From NCBI GenBank assembly GCA_902782125.1, contig CACZMA010000014.1, positions 1-45,153 of the forward strand: a stretch of 45,153 nucleotides of DNA. The letters run 5' to 3'. A program made the translations under genes and the position numbers. Of the stretch, positions 16,402 to 24,908 are shown in pieces; position 1 is the stretch's first letter; each line of letters opens with the position of its first letter. The notes beneath the pieces were generated by a model, which was given only the letters and a program-made list of their open reading frames with translations, was not told the origin of the DNA and searched no databases. This stretch comes from Oscillospiraceae bacterium. GTDB lineage: Bacteria; Bacillota; Clostridia; Saccharofermentanales; Saccharofermentanaceae.

Positions 16402-17994
16402 ATGAAACGCAGACCTGTAGTTCTTATGGTACTTGACGGATTCGGACTGTCTGACAGCACCGAGTATAACGCTATCGCGATGGCAAACACTCCCGTCATC
16501 GACAAGCTCAAGGCAGAGTGCCCTTTCGTTAAGGGTTTTGCATCCGGCCTCGCAGTAGGACTTCCCGACGGACAGATGGGTAACTCCGAGGTAGGACACA
16601 TGAACATCGGTTCGGGAAGGATCATCTATCAGGATCTTACCCTCATCACAAAGTACATCGAGGACGGCGTCTTCTTCAAGAATGAAGAACTCCTCCGTGC
16701 CATAAACAACTGCAAAGAGAAGAATTCAGATCTCCACATCTGGGGACTTCTGTCTGACGGCGGCGTTCACTCACACAACACACACCTCTATGCGATCCTC
16801 GAGATGTGCAAGAAAGAAGGCCTCGACAGAGTATATATCCACCCCTTCTTCGACGGTCGTGATACACCTCCGGCATCCGGTAAGGATTATCTCCAGGCTC
16901 TCGTAGACAAGACCGAGGAGATCGGCGTAGGTAAGGTAGCATCGATGTCCGGCCGTTACTATGCAATGGACAGAGACAGCAACTGGGACAGGATCCAGCT
17001 CGCATACGATTCACTCGTACTTGGCGAAGGCGTTAAGGCAACAGATCCCGTCAAGGCAATGCAGGATTCTTATGACGGCGGCGTAACGGATGAGTTCGTT
17101 CTTCCTACCGTCATCACAGATGAAGCCGGCAAGCCCCTCTCTGTTGTTAAGCCGAATGACTCCGTCATCTTCTTCAACTTCCGTCCGGACAGAGCAAGAG
17201 AGATCACGAAGGCGTTCTGCTTCTCCGACGAGGATATCGCAGCTGCAGAAGGTGATGCATCCGATACAAAGTGCATCAAGCACCTTAAGCGTGCCAACGG
17301 CTTCATGCCTCTCACATATGTCTGCTTCAAGGACTATGACGAGACAATCCCCAACAAGTTTGTCGCTTTCAAGAAGGAAGAGATCAAGAACACATTAGGC
17401 GAGTATCTCGCAGCAAACGGACTCAAGCAGCTCCGTATCGCCGAGACAGAGAAGTATGCTCATGTTACATTCTTCTTCAACGGCGGCATCGAAGAACCCA
17501 ACAAGGATGAGGACCGCACACTTGTTCCCTCTCCTGCAGTCGCAACTTATGACCTGAAGCCTGAGATGAGTGCTCCGGAAGTATCCGAGAAGCTCGACGC
17601 GGCTATCTGCTCCGACAAGTATGATGTCGTCATCATCAACTTCGCTAACCCTGACATGGTCGGTCACACAGGTGTTCTCGAAGCAGCCATCAAGGCAGTC
17701 GAGAGAGTTGATGCCTGCGTCGGCGGCGCAGTCGAGGCAGTCAAGAAGATGAACGGCGTTCTCTTCATCTGTGCAGACCACGGCAACGCAGAGCAGATGA
17801 TGAACCTTGAGACAATGCAGCCTCATACTGCACACACGACAAATCCCGTTCCGTTCATCCTCTATAACTACGATCCCGAGTATACACTCCGCGAGGGCGG
17901 CCGCCTCTGCGACATCGCACCTACGCTCCTCGAGATCATGGGTCTGCCCCAGCCTGCCGAGATGACAGGCGAGTCACTCCTGATCAAGAAGTGA
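16402..17994 (+). CDS. gpmI: 2,3-bisphosphoglycerate-independent phosphoglycerate mutase
   Basis: Interconverts 3- and 2-phosphoglycerate in glycolysis, with Mn ions and a phosphoserine intermediate. It is 530 aa, slightly longer than the usual 510. The metal site Asp12 is in LDGFG, and the catalytic Ser62 is in GQMGNSEVGH. The GRYYAMDRD and CADHGNAEQM motifs and a C-terminal MTGESLL are present. AAAGGAGAG precedes the ATG. Confidence 0.97.
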   Translation: MKRRPVVLMVLDGFGLSDSTEYNAIAMANTPVIDKLKAECPFVKGFASGLAVGLPDGQMGNSEVGHMNIGSGRIIYQDLTLITKYIEDGVFFKNEELLRAINNCKEKNSDLHIWGLLSDGGVHSHNTHLYAILEMCKKEGLDRVYIHPFFDGRDTPPASGKDYLQALVDKTEEIGVGKVASMSGRYYAMDRDSNWDRIQLAYDSLVLGEGVKATDPVKAMQDSYDGGVTDEFVLPTVITDEAGKPLSVVKPNDSVIFFNFRPDRAREITKAFCFSDEDIAAAEGDASDTKCIKHLKRANGFMPLTYVCFKDYDETIPNKFVAFKKEEIKNTLGEYLAANGLKQLRIAETEKYAHVTFFFNGGIEEPNKDEDRTLVPSPAVATYDLKPEMSAPEVSEKLDAAICSDKYDVVIINFANPDMVGHTGVLEAAIKAVERVDACVGGAVEAVKKMNGVLFICADHGNAEQMMNLETMQPHTAHTTNPVPFILYNYDPEYTLREGGRLCDIAPTLLEIMGLPQPAEMTGESLLIKK

Positions 17995-18017
17995 TAGATA
18001 TTCAAACACAAATAAGA

Positions 18018-18045
18018 AGAGCGGCACGTCAGTGTCGCTCTTTTT
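18018..18045 (+). terminator. Terminator of gpmI
   Basis: AGAGCGGCAC and GTGTCGCTCT pair around a GTCA loop (one wobble), followed by TTTTT, about 25 bases past the stop. Confidence 0.9.
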
Positions 18046-18071
18046 GTTTGCAGAGACAGCTTATCAATATC

Positions 18072-18680
18072 TCAGTTCGAATCCGGTACTGCCTTGATCG
18101 CTGCAAGGAGATCGTCAAATTCTTCGAACGCGGGAATGTCCGGGTTGTCCTCGATGATCTTCTCCGTGCTCCTGAACAGGAATCCTGCCTTGGATGCCTT
18201 GATCATGGCAAGGTCATTATAGGAATCGCCTGAAGCGATGGTATCAAAACCTATGGACTGAAGCGCGCGCACGGTCGATAACTTGGAATCTTCGATCCTC
18301 ATCTTGAAGTCTTCGATCATTCCGTCTTCGCCTACGACCAGAGAGTTGCAGAAGAGTGCCGGATATCCGAGCTTGGCCATTAGCGGCATCGCGAACTGCG
18401 TGAAGGTATCGCTTATGATTATCACCTGTGTGTCCTTGCGGAGCTCGTCTAAGAATTCCTTTGCGCCGGGAAGCGGATCGATCTGCGAGATGACTTCCTG
18501 TATCTCCTTCAAGCCGAGACCGTGCTCGCGGAGTATGCCGAGCCTCCAGCGCATGAGCTTATCGTAATCAGGCTCGTCCCTCGTTGTTCTCGTGAGTTCG
18601 GGGATCCCGGACTTCTTAGAGAACTCGATCCATATCTCGGGGACAAGTACGCCCTCCATATCAAGACAAACAATATTCAT
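18072..18680 (-). CDS. thrH: ThrH-like HAD phosphatase (phosphoserine phosphatase/homoserine phosphotransferase)
   Basis: A 202-aa HAD enzyme closely resembling Pseudomonas ThrH. It begins with NIVCLDMEGVLVPEIW, where Asp7 is the nucleophile and Glu9 replaces the usual second Asp, a ThrH feature. SDTF (motif II), the motif III lysine region and GDSYNDL (motif IV) follow. ThrH dephosphorylates phosphoserine and can transfer phosphate to homoserine. It is the last gene of the FkbH-ACP-MBOAT operon, 12 bases after the MBOAT stop, with GGAGG before its ATG. Its link to that pathway is unknown. Confidence 0.88.
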   Translation of the reverse strand: MNIVCLDMEGVLVPEIWIEFSKKSGIPELTRTTRDEPDYDKLMRWRLGILREHGLGLKEIQEVISQIDPLPGAKEFLDELRKDTQVIIISDTFTQFAMPLMAKLGYPALFCNSLVVGEDGMIEDFKMRIEDSKLSTVRALQSIGFDTIASGDSYNDLAMIKASKAGFLFRSTEKIIEDNPDIPAFEEFDDLLAAIKAVPDSN

Positions 18681-18692
18681 CAGATATCCTCC

Positions 18693-20237
18693 TTATATTC
18701 TCGCGTATATGAACGCGCCGCTGTCATAACCCAATCCGTATCTTCCAAAAATGATCACCGCCAGCACCAGCACCATGAACACCGCCCAGGATACGACCGC
18801 GGGCTTGCTGCAGACAAGTGCGAGCGCCGATCTGTGTTCGGCTGCATCGTCTTCCGTGTACTGATATATATCGACTGCGACAAGGATCGCCACAGATACG
18901 ATGAGCACGATGATATTTGCAAGATCCAGACCCATAGAATAAATGCCCTGAGCATTAAAAGCAATCCCGCCAGCTCTGGTAAATGCCGCGAACATATCGA
19001 TCGCCTCAGGAACAGTCCTTGATCTGAAGAACACGAATCCCAGGAGCACGAGTATGAACGTGCGTACTATCTGGAATATCTTATAAGGCAGACGGTCACT
19101 CCTGAGCGGTCCTCTCACCTTCTCGAACAACGGCTCGAAGAGCATGCCGCTCACGATATAGAGACAGTGGAGAAGTCCGGAGCCGATGATATATGTCCAC
19201 ATGCCGCCGTGCCAGTAACCTACCGAGAACCACAGTATGAGCATTCCCACATATACGGGGACCTTCTTGCCGCGCTTCTTGCCCAAGGCCTTCCTGGATA
19301 CGTCTCCTATCTTAACGAGCGGAGCGGATTTGAGCACGGGATAGTAAAGGTAGTCGCGGAGCCACGAACCCAGCGTGATGTGCCAGCGTCTCCAGTATTC
19401 TCTTATCGATCTCGACAGGTAAGGGCTGTTGAAGTTCTCGTTAAGCTCGATGCCGAGCAGATGCGATGTGCCGAGCACGATATCGATGCATCCGGAGAAA
19501 TCGGTATAGAGCTGTATAGCGAAGCAGAATACTCCGAGCGCAGTATAAAGACCGGTATATGTGATATGGTCACCATATGCCGCGTTGACCATCACGGCAA
19601 TGCGGTCCGCGATAACGAGCTTCTTGAAGAATCCCCATGCTATCCTTATCGCACCTTCCTTCAGTCTTTGGATGGAGAACACGGCAGTCTCTGACTTGTC
19701 CAGTTCGGCAGACAGCACTGCATAGGAATTCATCGGGCCGGACGTGATATAAGGGAAGTACGTCGCGAAGAGAAGATATCTTCCGATGTTCCTCTCCGGC
19801 TTCACCCTGTCCCATGTGCAGTCGAGAACATATCCCACCATCTGAAGCGTATAGAAGGACATGCCTACCGGAACAAGATACAGCATGAATTCCCTGACGC
19901 CTTCGGATGCTCCGAAGAAGTTGTTCAGATCTTCTGCCGCCAGATCCATAACGCCGTAGAACTTGACGGCGCACATAATCGCCAGATTGAATACGATCGT
20001 AATGACGCAGGCGAGGTTACGCTGCCATGTCTTCCCCTGACGTCCTGCAAGAAAGCCTCCGGCAAAAGTGGTAAATGCCGTAAGCAGCACAAAGAACAAT
20101 GTGTAGAATCCGCAGAACGCGCAGAAAGCGATACTCGCGGCGAGCAGCCACCATCTTCTCGCCTTGCCCGGGAGAAGATAGTAGATCATCACCGCCGCAA
20201 GGACAAACGCGAGATAAGCTGCGGATACCAGTGACAT
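18693..20237 (-). CDS. MBOAT family O-acyltransferase (AlgI/DltB type)
   Basis: A 514-aa polytopic membrane protein with about 11-12 hydrophobic segments. Hallmarks are YFPYITSGPMNSY, RRWHITLGSWLRDYLYYP and the catalytic-site histidine in VGYWHGGMW. AlgI/DltB proteins move acyl groups across or at the membrane onto polysaccharides or teichoic acids. DltB takes its acyl group from a carrier protein, and an acyl carrier protein gene lies 6 bases upstream here. No DltD/AlgJ-like SGNH partner is adjacent, which is unusual. Confidence 0.92.
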   Translation of the reverse strand: MSLVSAAYLAFVLAAVMIYYLLPGKARRWWLLAASIAFCAFCGFYTLFFVLLTAFTTFAGGFLAGRQGKTWQRNLACVITIVFNLAIMCAVKFYGVMDLAAEDLNNFFGASEGVREFMLYLVPVGMSFYTLQMVGYVLDCTWDRVKPERNIGRYLLFATYFPYITSGPMNSYAVLSAELDKSETAVFSIQRLKEGAIRIAWGFFKKLVIADRIAVMVNAAYGDHITYTGLYTALGVFCFAIQLYTDFSGCIDIVLGTSHLLGIELNENFNSPYLSRSIREYWRRWHITLGSWLRDYLYYPVLKSAPLVKIGDVSRKALGKKRGKKVPVYVGMLILWFSVGYWHGGMWTYIIGSGLLHCLYIVSGMLFEPLFEKVRGPLRSDRLPYKIFQIVRTFILVLLGFVFFRSRTVPEAIDMFAAFTRAGGIAFNAQGIYSMGLDLANIIVLIVSVAILVAVDIYQYTEDDAAEHRSALALVCSKPAVVSWAVFMVLVLAVIIFGRYGLGYDSGAFIYARI

Positions 20238-20243
20238 CAGTGA

Positions 20244-20486
20244 TTATCCGAGGTGAGCCATTATCTTGTCGGCCATCTCGCCGACATTCTTCATTCCGGT
20301 GGTCTCGCCCATCGTGAACTTGATATCAAAAGAACGCTCGATCGCTACGAGGAGATTGATATGCTCAAGGGAATCCCAGTCTTCGATATCTGCTGCAGTA
20401 GTCTCATCGGTCACCACGATATCCTCGTCGTCGAAAACATCACGGAACACCTCGTTAAGCTTTGCAAAAACTTCTTCTCTAGTCAT
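20244..20486 (-). CDS. Acyl carrier protein of the FkbH-MBOAT operon
   Basis: An 80-aa carrier protein with the phosphopantetheine-attachment Ser39 in WDSLEHINLL. The sequence is acidic and helical, as expected. It lies between the FkbH-like enzyme and the MBOAT acyltransferase with gaps of 12 and 6 bases, so it is most likely a dedicated carrier rather than the fatty acid synthesis ACP. A glyceryl or another small acyl group is the probable cargo. Confidence 0.92.
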   Translation of the reverse strand: MTREEVFAKLNEVFRDVFDDEDIVVTDETTAADIEDWDSLEHINLLVAIERSFDIKFTMGETTGMKNVGEMADKIMAHLG

Positions 20487-20498
20487 ATCTTTCCTCCG

Positions 20499-22292
20499 TT
20501 AATTGACTTTGATGGCAATATTCCTGCTCTCATAAGGCTTCGACAAGTCGAGTTCCCAGAAGGAGTTGCCTTCCTCATCCTCGGACACTTTGTCAAAACC
20601 CTGATCCTTATAGAATTCTCTAACCATTTTATTCTTAGCCGTCGGATAATAACAGCCTCTTATCTTCGATACTCCCCTGGACCTGCACTCGTTTACGAAT
20701 TCGTCCATCATCGCATATTCCATTCCGCGCTTAAGGACCCTGCAGCTCATGAGCCAGAGATCCATGATGAATACCTTGGCTCTGTCCTCGTCTTCTTCAT
20801 GTCCGAAGCTGACTGCGACAACGCCGTTATCGCCGAACTTGTCTTCGAGCCTTCCGTAGCGGGTAATGTATTTGGGGTCAGCGGCGAAAGCTTCTATCTC
20901 CGCCCTGCTGCAGCGTTTCGTCGTGAGGTTGAACTGGTTGCTCTTATTGGTGAGTTCGGCGATCCTCTCCATATAGACGGGAGCAAAAGGTCCGATCTCA
21001 GCCTGCATCTCGAGAGACTTCAGGTAATCTTCGTAGTTGTCAAAAGCACCCTGCGTCTTTGCCCTCTCGATGTTCGCCTTATACATCTCGCCGCGCTTAA
21101 GGTCTTCTTCTGACAGTCCGGTCACTTCAAAATAACCGTTCCTGTCCATGGTCTCTATGTAGGTCTCGGGCGCGCCCACTTCGGGAACGCTGATGCCGGG
21201 AATGTTGCCTGAGACAAGGCCTCTCTCCATCGGATTATCGTCAACGAAAACAAAGCTGTCCGCCCCGATGTTGATCTCCTGCGCAGTCGCAACTATATTA
21301 CGGTCCTTGTTCTCCCAGTTTGCCTTGATCACGATAAAGTCATCCGGCTTCAGTGTTGAATCCGGCCTGTTAAGTCCCGCGAGAGCATTCTCTTCATCGT
21401 TCTTGGAAGCAACGGTGAGAAGGATGCCGATATCCTTGTGCGCCTTAACGTACTGCTGGAACTCCGTATAGAGCTCCGAGACAGCATCTTCATGACCGAT
21501 ATGGATATTCTCGGGACCGTCGTCACCTACGATACCGCCCCAGAGGGTGTTGTCCATGTCGAGTGCGATAGCTTTCTTGTTCTTGCCGTAGATGGCCTTA
21601 ATGATATGTGCGAGATTGAATGCAAAGTCCGGAATCGCGCTGACGCTCAGGGCATACTTGTATCTGTACCAGTCGCCGGGATCAGCCCAGCGCTTGATGC
21701 CGTATTCTGCCGAGACATAGTTGATGTCATTGATGAAGAAACTGCCGTGCGCTCTTGCGTAATCGTGGAACCTGCCGTTCAGTCTCGAGATAAAGTTCAC
21801 TCTTCCGTGGATATCGGTGGCATCACTGTTGCCCAGGAGCCTGAAGTAAGGCATCTCGAAGTTGTTCTGGATAACAGTGCAGCCGTACCTTACCTCGAGC
21901 GACTGCCACACCTTCTCGAACCTAAGATACTCGGCATCGAGCAGGGCATCGACCTCTTCGGGCGACTGTCCCGCACGCGGGAAGGATATGATGTTCCTCG
22001 TCGTCGTGTGCACAAAGACAAGGTCCGGGGCAAAGGCATCCAGCTCTTCGTTGCCGAAAACGGCATCTTCGAAGAACTTGTTGTACTCAGACTCCCAGAA
22101 CTCCGGCCTGATGCCGTAGTCCAGCAGGAACAGCTCGAGGATCTGCCTGATGTCACTTGTAGTAGACCCTCCGAGGATGGCGATCTTCTTATCTATGTAT
22201 TTGATGTCGGGACGCTCGAGAAGCTGCCTTCTGATCGCCTTCTTCTTACGCAGTATATAGTCCGGATCAAAGGGATACTCTAATTCCTTCAT
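20499..22292 (-). CDS. FkbH-like HAD-IIIC enzyme (glyceryl-ACP forming type)
   Basis: A 597-aa protein in three parts. The N-terminal ~220 residues have an SGNH-like GGSTT loop at 41-45. The HAD domain has ALDMDNTLWGG with Asp245 and Asp247. The C-terminal GNAT-like domain starts with TNKSNQFNLTTKR and holds a cysteine in LMSCRVLKRG. FkbH family members take 1,3-bisphosphoglycerate, move the glyceryl unit to a carrier-protein thioester through a cysteine, and remove the phosphate. The adjacent carrier protein supports that reaction here. The exact acyl donor has not been shown. Confidence 0.88.
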   Translation of the reverse strand: MKELEYPFDPDYILRKKKAIRRQLLERPDIKYIDKKIAILGGSTTSDIRQILELFLLDYGIRPEFWESEYNKFFEDAVFGNEELDAFAPDLVFVHTTTRNIISFPRAGQSPEEVDALLDAEYLRFEKVWQSLEVRYGCTVIQNNFEMPYFRLLGNSDATDIHGRVNFISRLNGRFHDYARAHGSFFINDINYVSAEYGIKRWADPGDWYRYKYALSVSAIPDFAFNLAHIIKAIYGKNKKAIALDMDNTLWGGIVGDDGPENIHIGHEDAVSELYTEFQQYVKAHKDIGILLTVASKNDEENALAGLNRPDSTLKPDDFIVIKANWENKDRNIVATAQEINIGADSFVFVDDNPMERGLVSGNIPGISVPEVGAPETYIETMDRNGYFEVTGLSEEDLKRGEMYKANIERAKTQGAFDNYEDYLKSLEMQAEIGPFAPVYMERIAELTNKSNQFNLTTKRCSRAEIEAFAADPKYITRYGRLEDKFGDNGVVAVSFGHEEDEDRAKVFIMDLWLMSCRVLKRGMEYAMMDEFVNECRSRGVSKIRGCYYPTAKNKMVREFYKDQGFDKVSEDEEGNSFWELDLSKPYESRNIAIKVN

Positions 22293-22309
22293 CGCACCGG
22301 TGTGTCCTG

Positions 22310-22669
22310 TCAGCGGAGAAGACCCTTTGCTTCAGCAAGTGTGTTCTGATAGTCGCACAGATAGTAGAAGCTGTAGAAAGGTACGAACATGATGAGGACT
22401 GAGATGATCGGGCTGTAGAACTTGTTGATGCCGATCTTGTTTGCTTCCTCTTCCATCGCAGTGAACACCTGATAGTAGTAGACCCACATAACGATTCCGC
22501 CGGTAACAAGACCGATAAGGAATGCCAGCCAGTAGTTAAGGACCGGCTTGCTGGGGTAAGGGTTGATCTTACGCATGTTCGTATCGATCTTATACCAGAA
22601 GAAGATTCCGTACAGACCGCATGTCACCATTGATATCAGACATTCAACTACCCAGTTAAGCTTGCTCAT
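22310..22669 (-). CDS. DUF4234 family membrane protein
   Basis: A 119-aa protein with about three transmembrane segments. The N-terminal WVVECLISMVTCGLYGIFFWYK is typical of DUF4234, a family of unknown function. It is the first gene of the operon leading into FkbH-ACP-MBOAT-ThrH, with a 17-base gap to the FkbH-like gene, so it may be a membrane partner. An AGAGGAGAG site precedes its ATG. Confidence 0.82.
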   Translation of the reverse strand: MSKLNWVVECLISMVTCGLYGIFFWYKIDTNMRKINPYPSKPVLNYWLAFLIGLVTGGIVMWVYYYQVFTAMEEEANKIGINKFYSPIISVLIMFVPFYSFYYLCDYQNTLAEAKGLLR

Positions 22670-22720
22670 ATAATCTCTCCTCTTACTTCATGATCAGAAC
22701 TCCTGATCCATAACTACACT

Positions 22721-22729
22721 AGTATATCA
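22721..22729 (-). promoter_or_regulatory. Extended -10 promoter of the FkbH-ACP-MBOAT operon
   Basis: On the minus strand TGATATACT is an extended -10 element about 52 bases before the DUF4234 start, predicting transcription from near 22714. The -35 region is not convincing. Confidence 0.55.
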
Positions 22730-22776
22730 CACGAGTATTTGCGTTAAGTAGTCTTTCTTGACATAAACCTTAAGTA

Positions 22777-22801
22777 CCGCAGGCAATCCGCGGGCTTTTT
22801 T
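22777..22801 (+). terminator. Orphan terminator upstream of the antiporter
   Basis: CCGC-a-GG and CC-GCGG pair around CAAT and are followed by GCTTTTTT. No plus-strand gene precedes it. It may insulate the antiporter from read-through or end a short transcript starting at the TTGACA at 22758, for which I see no -10 box. Confidence 0.5.
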
Positions 22802-22835
22802 GTGTAGTTTTATTTCAGCCCGCATTCATTACGCG

Positions 22836-22844
22836 TGATATAAA
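22836..22844 (+). promoter_or_regulatory. Possible extended -10 promoter of the antiporter
   Basis: TGATATAAA lies about 33 bases before the antiporter ATG. No good -35 box is seen. Confidence 0.4.
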
Positions 22845-22876
22845 TATTATCGGTCCAAAGGCCTGAGAGGTGGAAT

Positions 22877-24100
22877 ATGGAAGATCTTACTTTTCTGAGA
22901 GATCTGGCGATCATACTTTGTGTTGCCAAATTGTTCGGTATCGCGGCACGTAAATTCCGTGCTCCTGAAGTCGTCGGCGAGATACTCGCAGGCGTCCTGA
23001 TCGGACCCGCCGTAGTCGGCATCCTCAACAGGACCATCCCCGCTCTGGCACAGACACCTCTCCCGGTCCTCGTGGACGAGAGTGACTTTATCTCCCAGAT
23101 GGCTAAGATCGGCGTCATCATGCTCATGTTCGAAGCAGGTCTGTCCACAGACATGAAGAAACTCAAGCAGACGGGACTCAAGGCTACGGCCATCGCCTGT
23201 GCAGGCGTTTTCGTCCCGCTCGTATCAGGCGCGGTCCTGTTCATGGCATTCTACGGATGGGGCGGATTCGGTTCGGAGCAGATGCTCAAGGGACTGTTCA
23301 TCGGAACCATCATCTCAGCCACTTCCGTCAGCATCACGGTCGCAGCCCTGAAGGAACTCGGCAAGCTTAACGGACTCATCGGAACAACTATAACGAGTTC
23401 TGCCATCATCGACGATGTCATCGGCATCATCGTCCTTACTTTTGTCCTGAGCGCCAGAGGGACCGAGACCAACATCTGGATGATCATCATCAAAGCCGTA
23501 CTGTTCTTCGCGATAGCGATCATCTCCGGCTTTGTCGTATATAAGATCTTCTCCTGGCTCGACAAGCGTTATGAGCACACGAGAAGGATCCCCATCGCAT
23601 CTCTCGTATACTGCCTGATAATGGCGTTTGTTGCAGAGAGGTATTTCGGGATCGCCGATATTACCGGTGCATATGTCGCAGGTGTTGTCCTGTGTAACCT
23701 TCACGATGCTTCTTATGTCGAGAGAAGGATCGATATCTCGGCGTATATGGTTTTCGCGCCGGTGTTCTTTGCAGGCATCGGTCTCAAGGTGTCCTTCGAG
23801 ACCATGGACCTGAAGCTCCTGTTGTTTTCCGTCTGCTTCGTGCTCGTTGCATGCCTGAGCAAGATCGTTGGCTGCGGCGGAGTGGCAAGGCTCTGCAGGT
23901 TCAAGGGTAACGACGCGCTTAAGATAGGCGTCGGCATGATGACCCGTGGCGAGGTCGCGCTCATTACTGCTTCCAAGGGACTTGCCGCAGGACTGATCAC
24001 CGAGGATTTCTTTACGGCCGTGATCTTACTGATACTGGTAAGCTCCATCATGGTGCCTATCCTTCTCAAGTCAATGTATAAGAGACATCCGGCAGACTAA
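22877..24100 (+). CDS. Cation/proton antiporter (CPA2, NapA/KefB-like)
   Basis: A 407-aa protein with about 12 membrane helices that exchanges protons for Na+ or K+. The N-terminal EVVGEILAGVLIGP, the MLMFEAGLSTDMKKL segment and the SATSVSITVAALKELGKL segment are CPA2 marks. Asp179-Asp180 in SAIIDDVIG form the double-acid ion site seen in electrogenic Na+/H+ exchangers such as NapA. No C-terminal RCK/TrkA-N domain follows, so it is the short, unregulated form. AGAGGTGG is a modest ribosome binding site. Confidence 0.92.
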   Translation: MEDLTFLRDLAIILCVAKLFGIAARKFRAPEVVGEILAGVLIGPAVVGILNRTIPALAQTPLPVLVDESDFISQMAKIGVIMLMFEAGLSTDMKKLKQTGLKATAIACAGVFVPLVSGAVLFMAFYGWGGFGSEQMLKGLFIGTIISATSVSITVAALKELGKLNGLIGTTITSSAIIDDVIGIIVLTFVLSARGTETNIWMIIIKAVLFFAIAIISGFVVYKIFSWLDKRYEHTRRIPIASLVYCLIMAFVAERYFGIADITGAYVAGVVLCNLHDASYVERRIDISAYMVFAPVFFAGIGLKVSFETMDLKLLLFSVCFVLVACLSKIVGCGGVARLCRFKGNDALKIGVGMMTRGEVALITASKGLAAGLITEDFFTAVILLILVSSIMVPILLKSMYKRHPAD

Positions 24101-24104
24101 ACTC

Positions 24105-24175
24105 GAGCAGCGCGCTTGCTCGCTTAGGTCCTCCGCGCTTCGCTTGTGCGGAAGTCGCTCGCGAGTGTGCTGCTC
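24105..24175. repeat. Long imperfect inverted repeat between convergent genes
   Basis: The outer arms GAGCAGCGCGCTTGC and the matching 3' arm ending GTGTGCTGCTC pair with several G-T wobbles. A second hairpin nests inside (TCCGCGC 24132-24138 with GTGCGGA 24146-24152). It fills the gap between the antiporter and the convergent Bat operon. It may act as a bidirectional terminator or be a REP-like dispersed element. Confidence 0.6.
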
Positions 24176-24211
24176 TCAGTCGGTGCTCAAAGCGGCTTTA
24201 ATGAAAGCTTT

Positions 24212-24907
24212 TTACCAGGAGGCCTGATCGCCCCAGTTCCAGTCAGATGACCAGTAATCATCGCTCGGAGATACACGGTCTTCAAGGGCATCCTGCATGA
24301 TGTCCTGGAGCTGATCTTCGGGATTCTGCTCTCCGCCGGAAGGAGTAGGAGTAGGCGTAGGCGTGGGATCGTTCGGATCAGAAGGAGTAGGCGTCGGCTC
24401 AGGTGTAGGTTCAGCCTGCTGCAGGAGCTCTTCCTCGAACTCGTCGATCTCATCCTTGAGAGTCTGGGCAGGATCATAGTGACCTGTTCCCTTGTCATTG
24501 GCACACCCGTCCTCACAAAGGATGTCGCGGGCTTCGTCCAGTATGTCGAGAACCTCTTCCAGATTATCTTCATTGATCTTGTCGGGATCGATGGGAGCTA
24601 TCAGTGCCAGTGCATAGTTGACCCTGATCATACAGTCGGCAGGCTCCGGCGGATTGTAAGACAGCGCCAGGTCATACTCTGTGATCGCTCTGTCGTAATC
24701 ACCGAGAGAATAGAATATATTTCCTCTGTTATAAGGATTGATGTACGGTTCGGTGAAGCCCAGGAAGCCGAGCTGGTTGAATTCGTACTTCTCTTTCTTG
24801 TAGTTCTTGATCATGTTCCTGTTGCTGTAGTAGGCAAGCAGGAGGATGCCCATGAAGATCACGAGCAATACCCATATTCCGACTATGACTCTTTTTGTGA
24901 TCCTCAT
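24212..24907 (-). CDS. TPR-containing membrane protein of the Bat operon (BatC-like)
   Basis: A 231-aa protein with one transmembrane helix near residues 8-27. A TPR-like region follows (NIFYSLGDYDRAITEYDLALSY around 64-86). A low-complexity Pro-Thr tract (PTPEPTPTP repeats) comes next, and the tail ends in WSSDWNWGDQASW. Position and TPR content match BatC/BatE of Bat operons, which help cell-envelope or stress functions in Bacteroides. It starts 1 base after the VWA gene stop and is the last gene of the operon. Confidence 0.75.
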   Translation of the reverse strand: MRITKRVIVGIWVLLVIFMGILLLAYYSNRNMIKNYKKEKYEFNQLGFLGFTEPYINPYNRGNIFYSLGDYDRAITEYDLALSYNPPEPADCMIRVNYALALIAPIDPDKINEDNLEEVLDILDEARDILCEDGCANDKGTGHYDPAQTLKDEIDEFEEELLQQAEPTPEPTPTPSDPNDPTPTPTPTPSGGEQNPEDQLQDIMQDALEDRVSPSDDYWSSDWNWGDQASW

Positions 24908-24908
24908 A

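Noticed and set aside
24300..24440. Tandem DNA repeat or CRISPR-like array
   Set aside because: The regular pattern is the coding sequence of a Pro-Thr low-complexity tract; there are no constant repeats with unique spacers.
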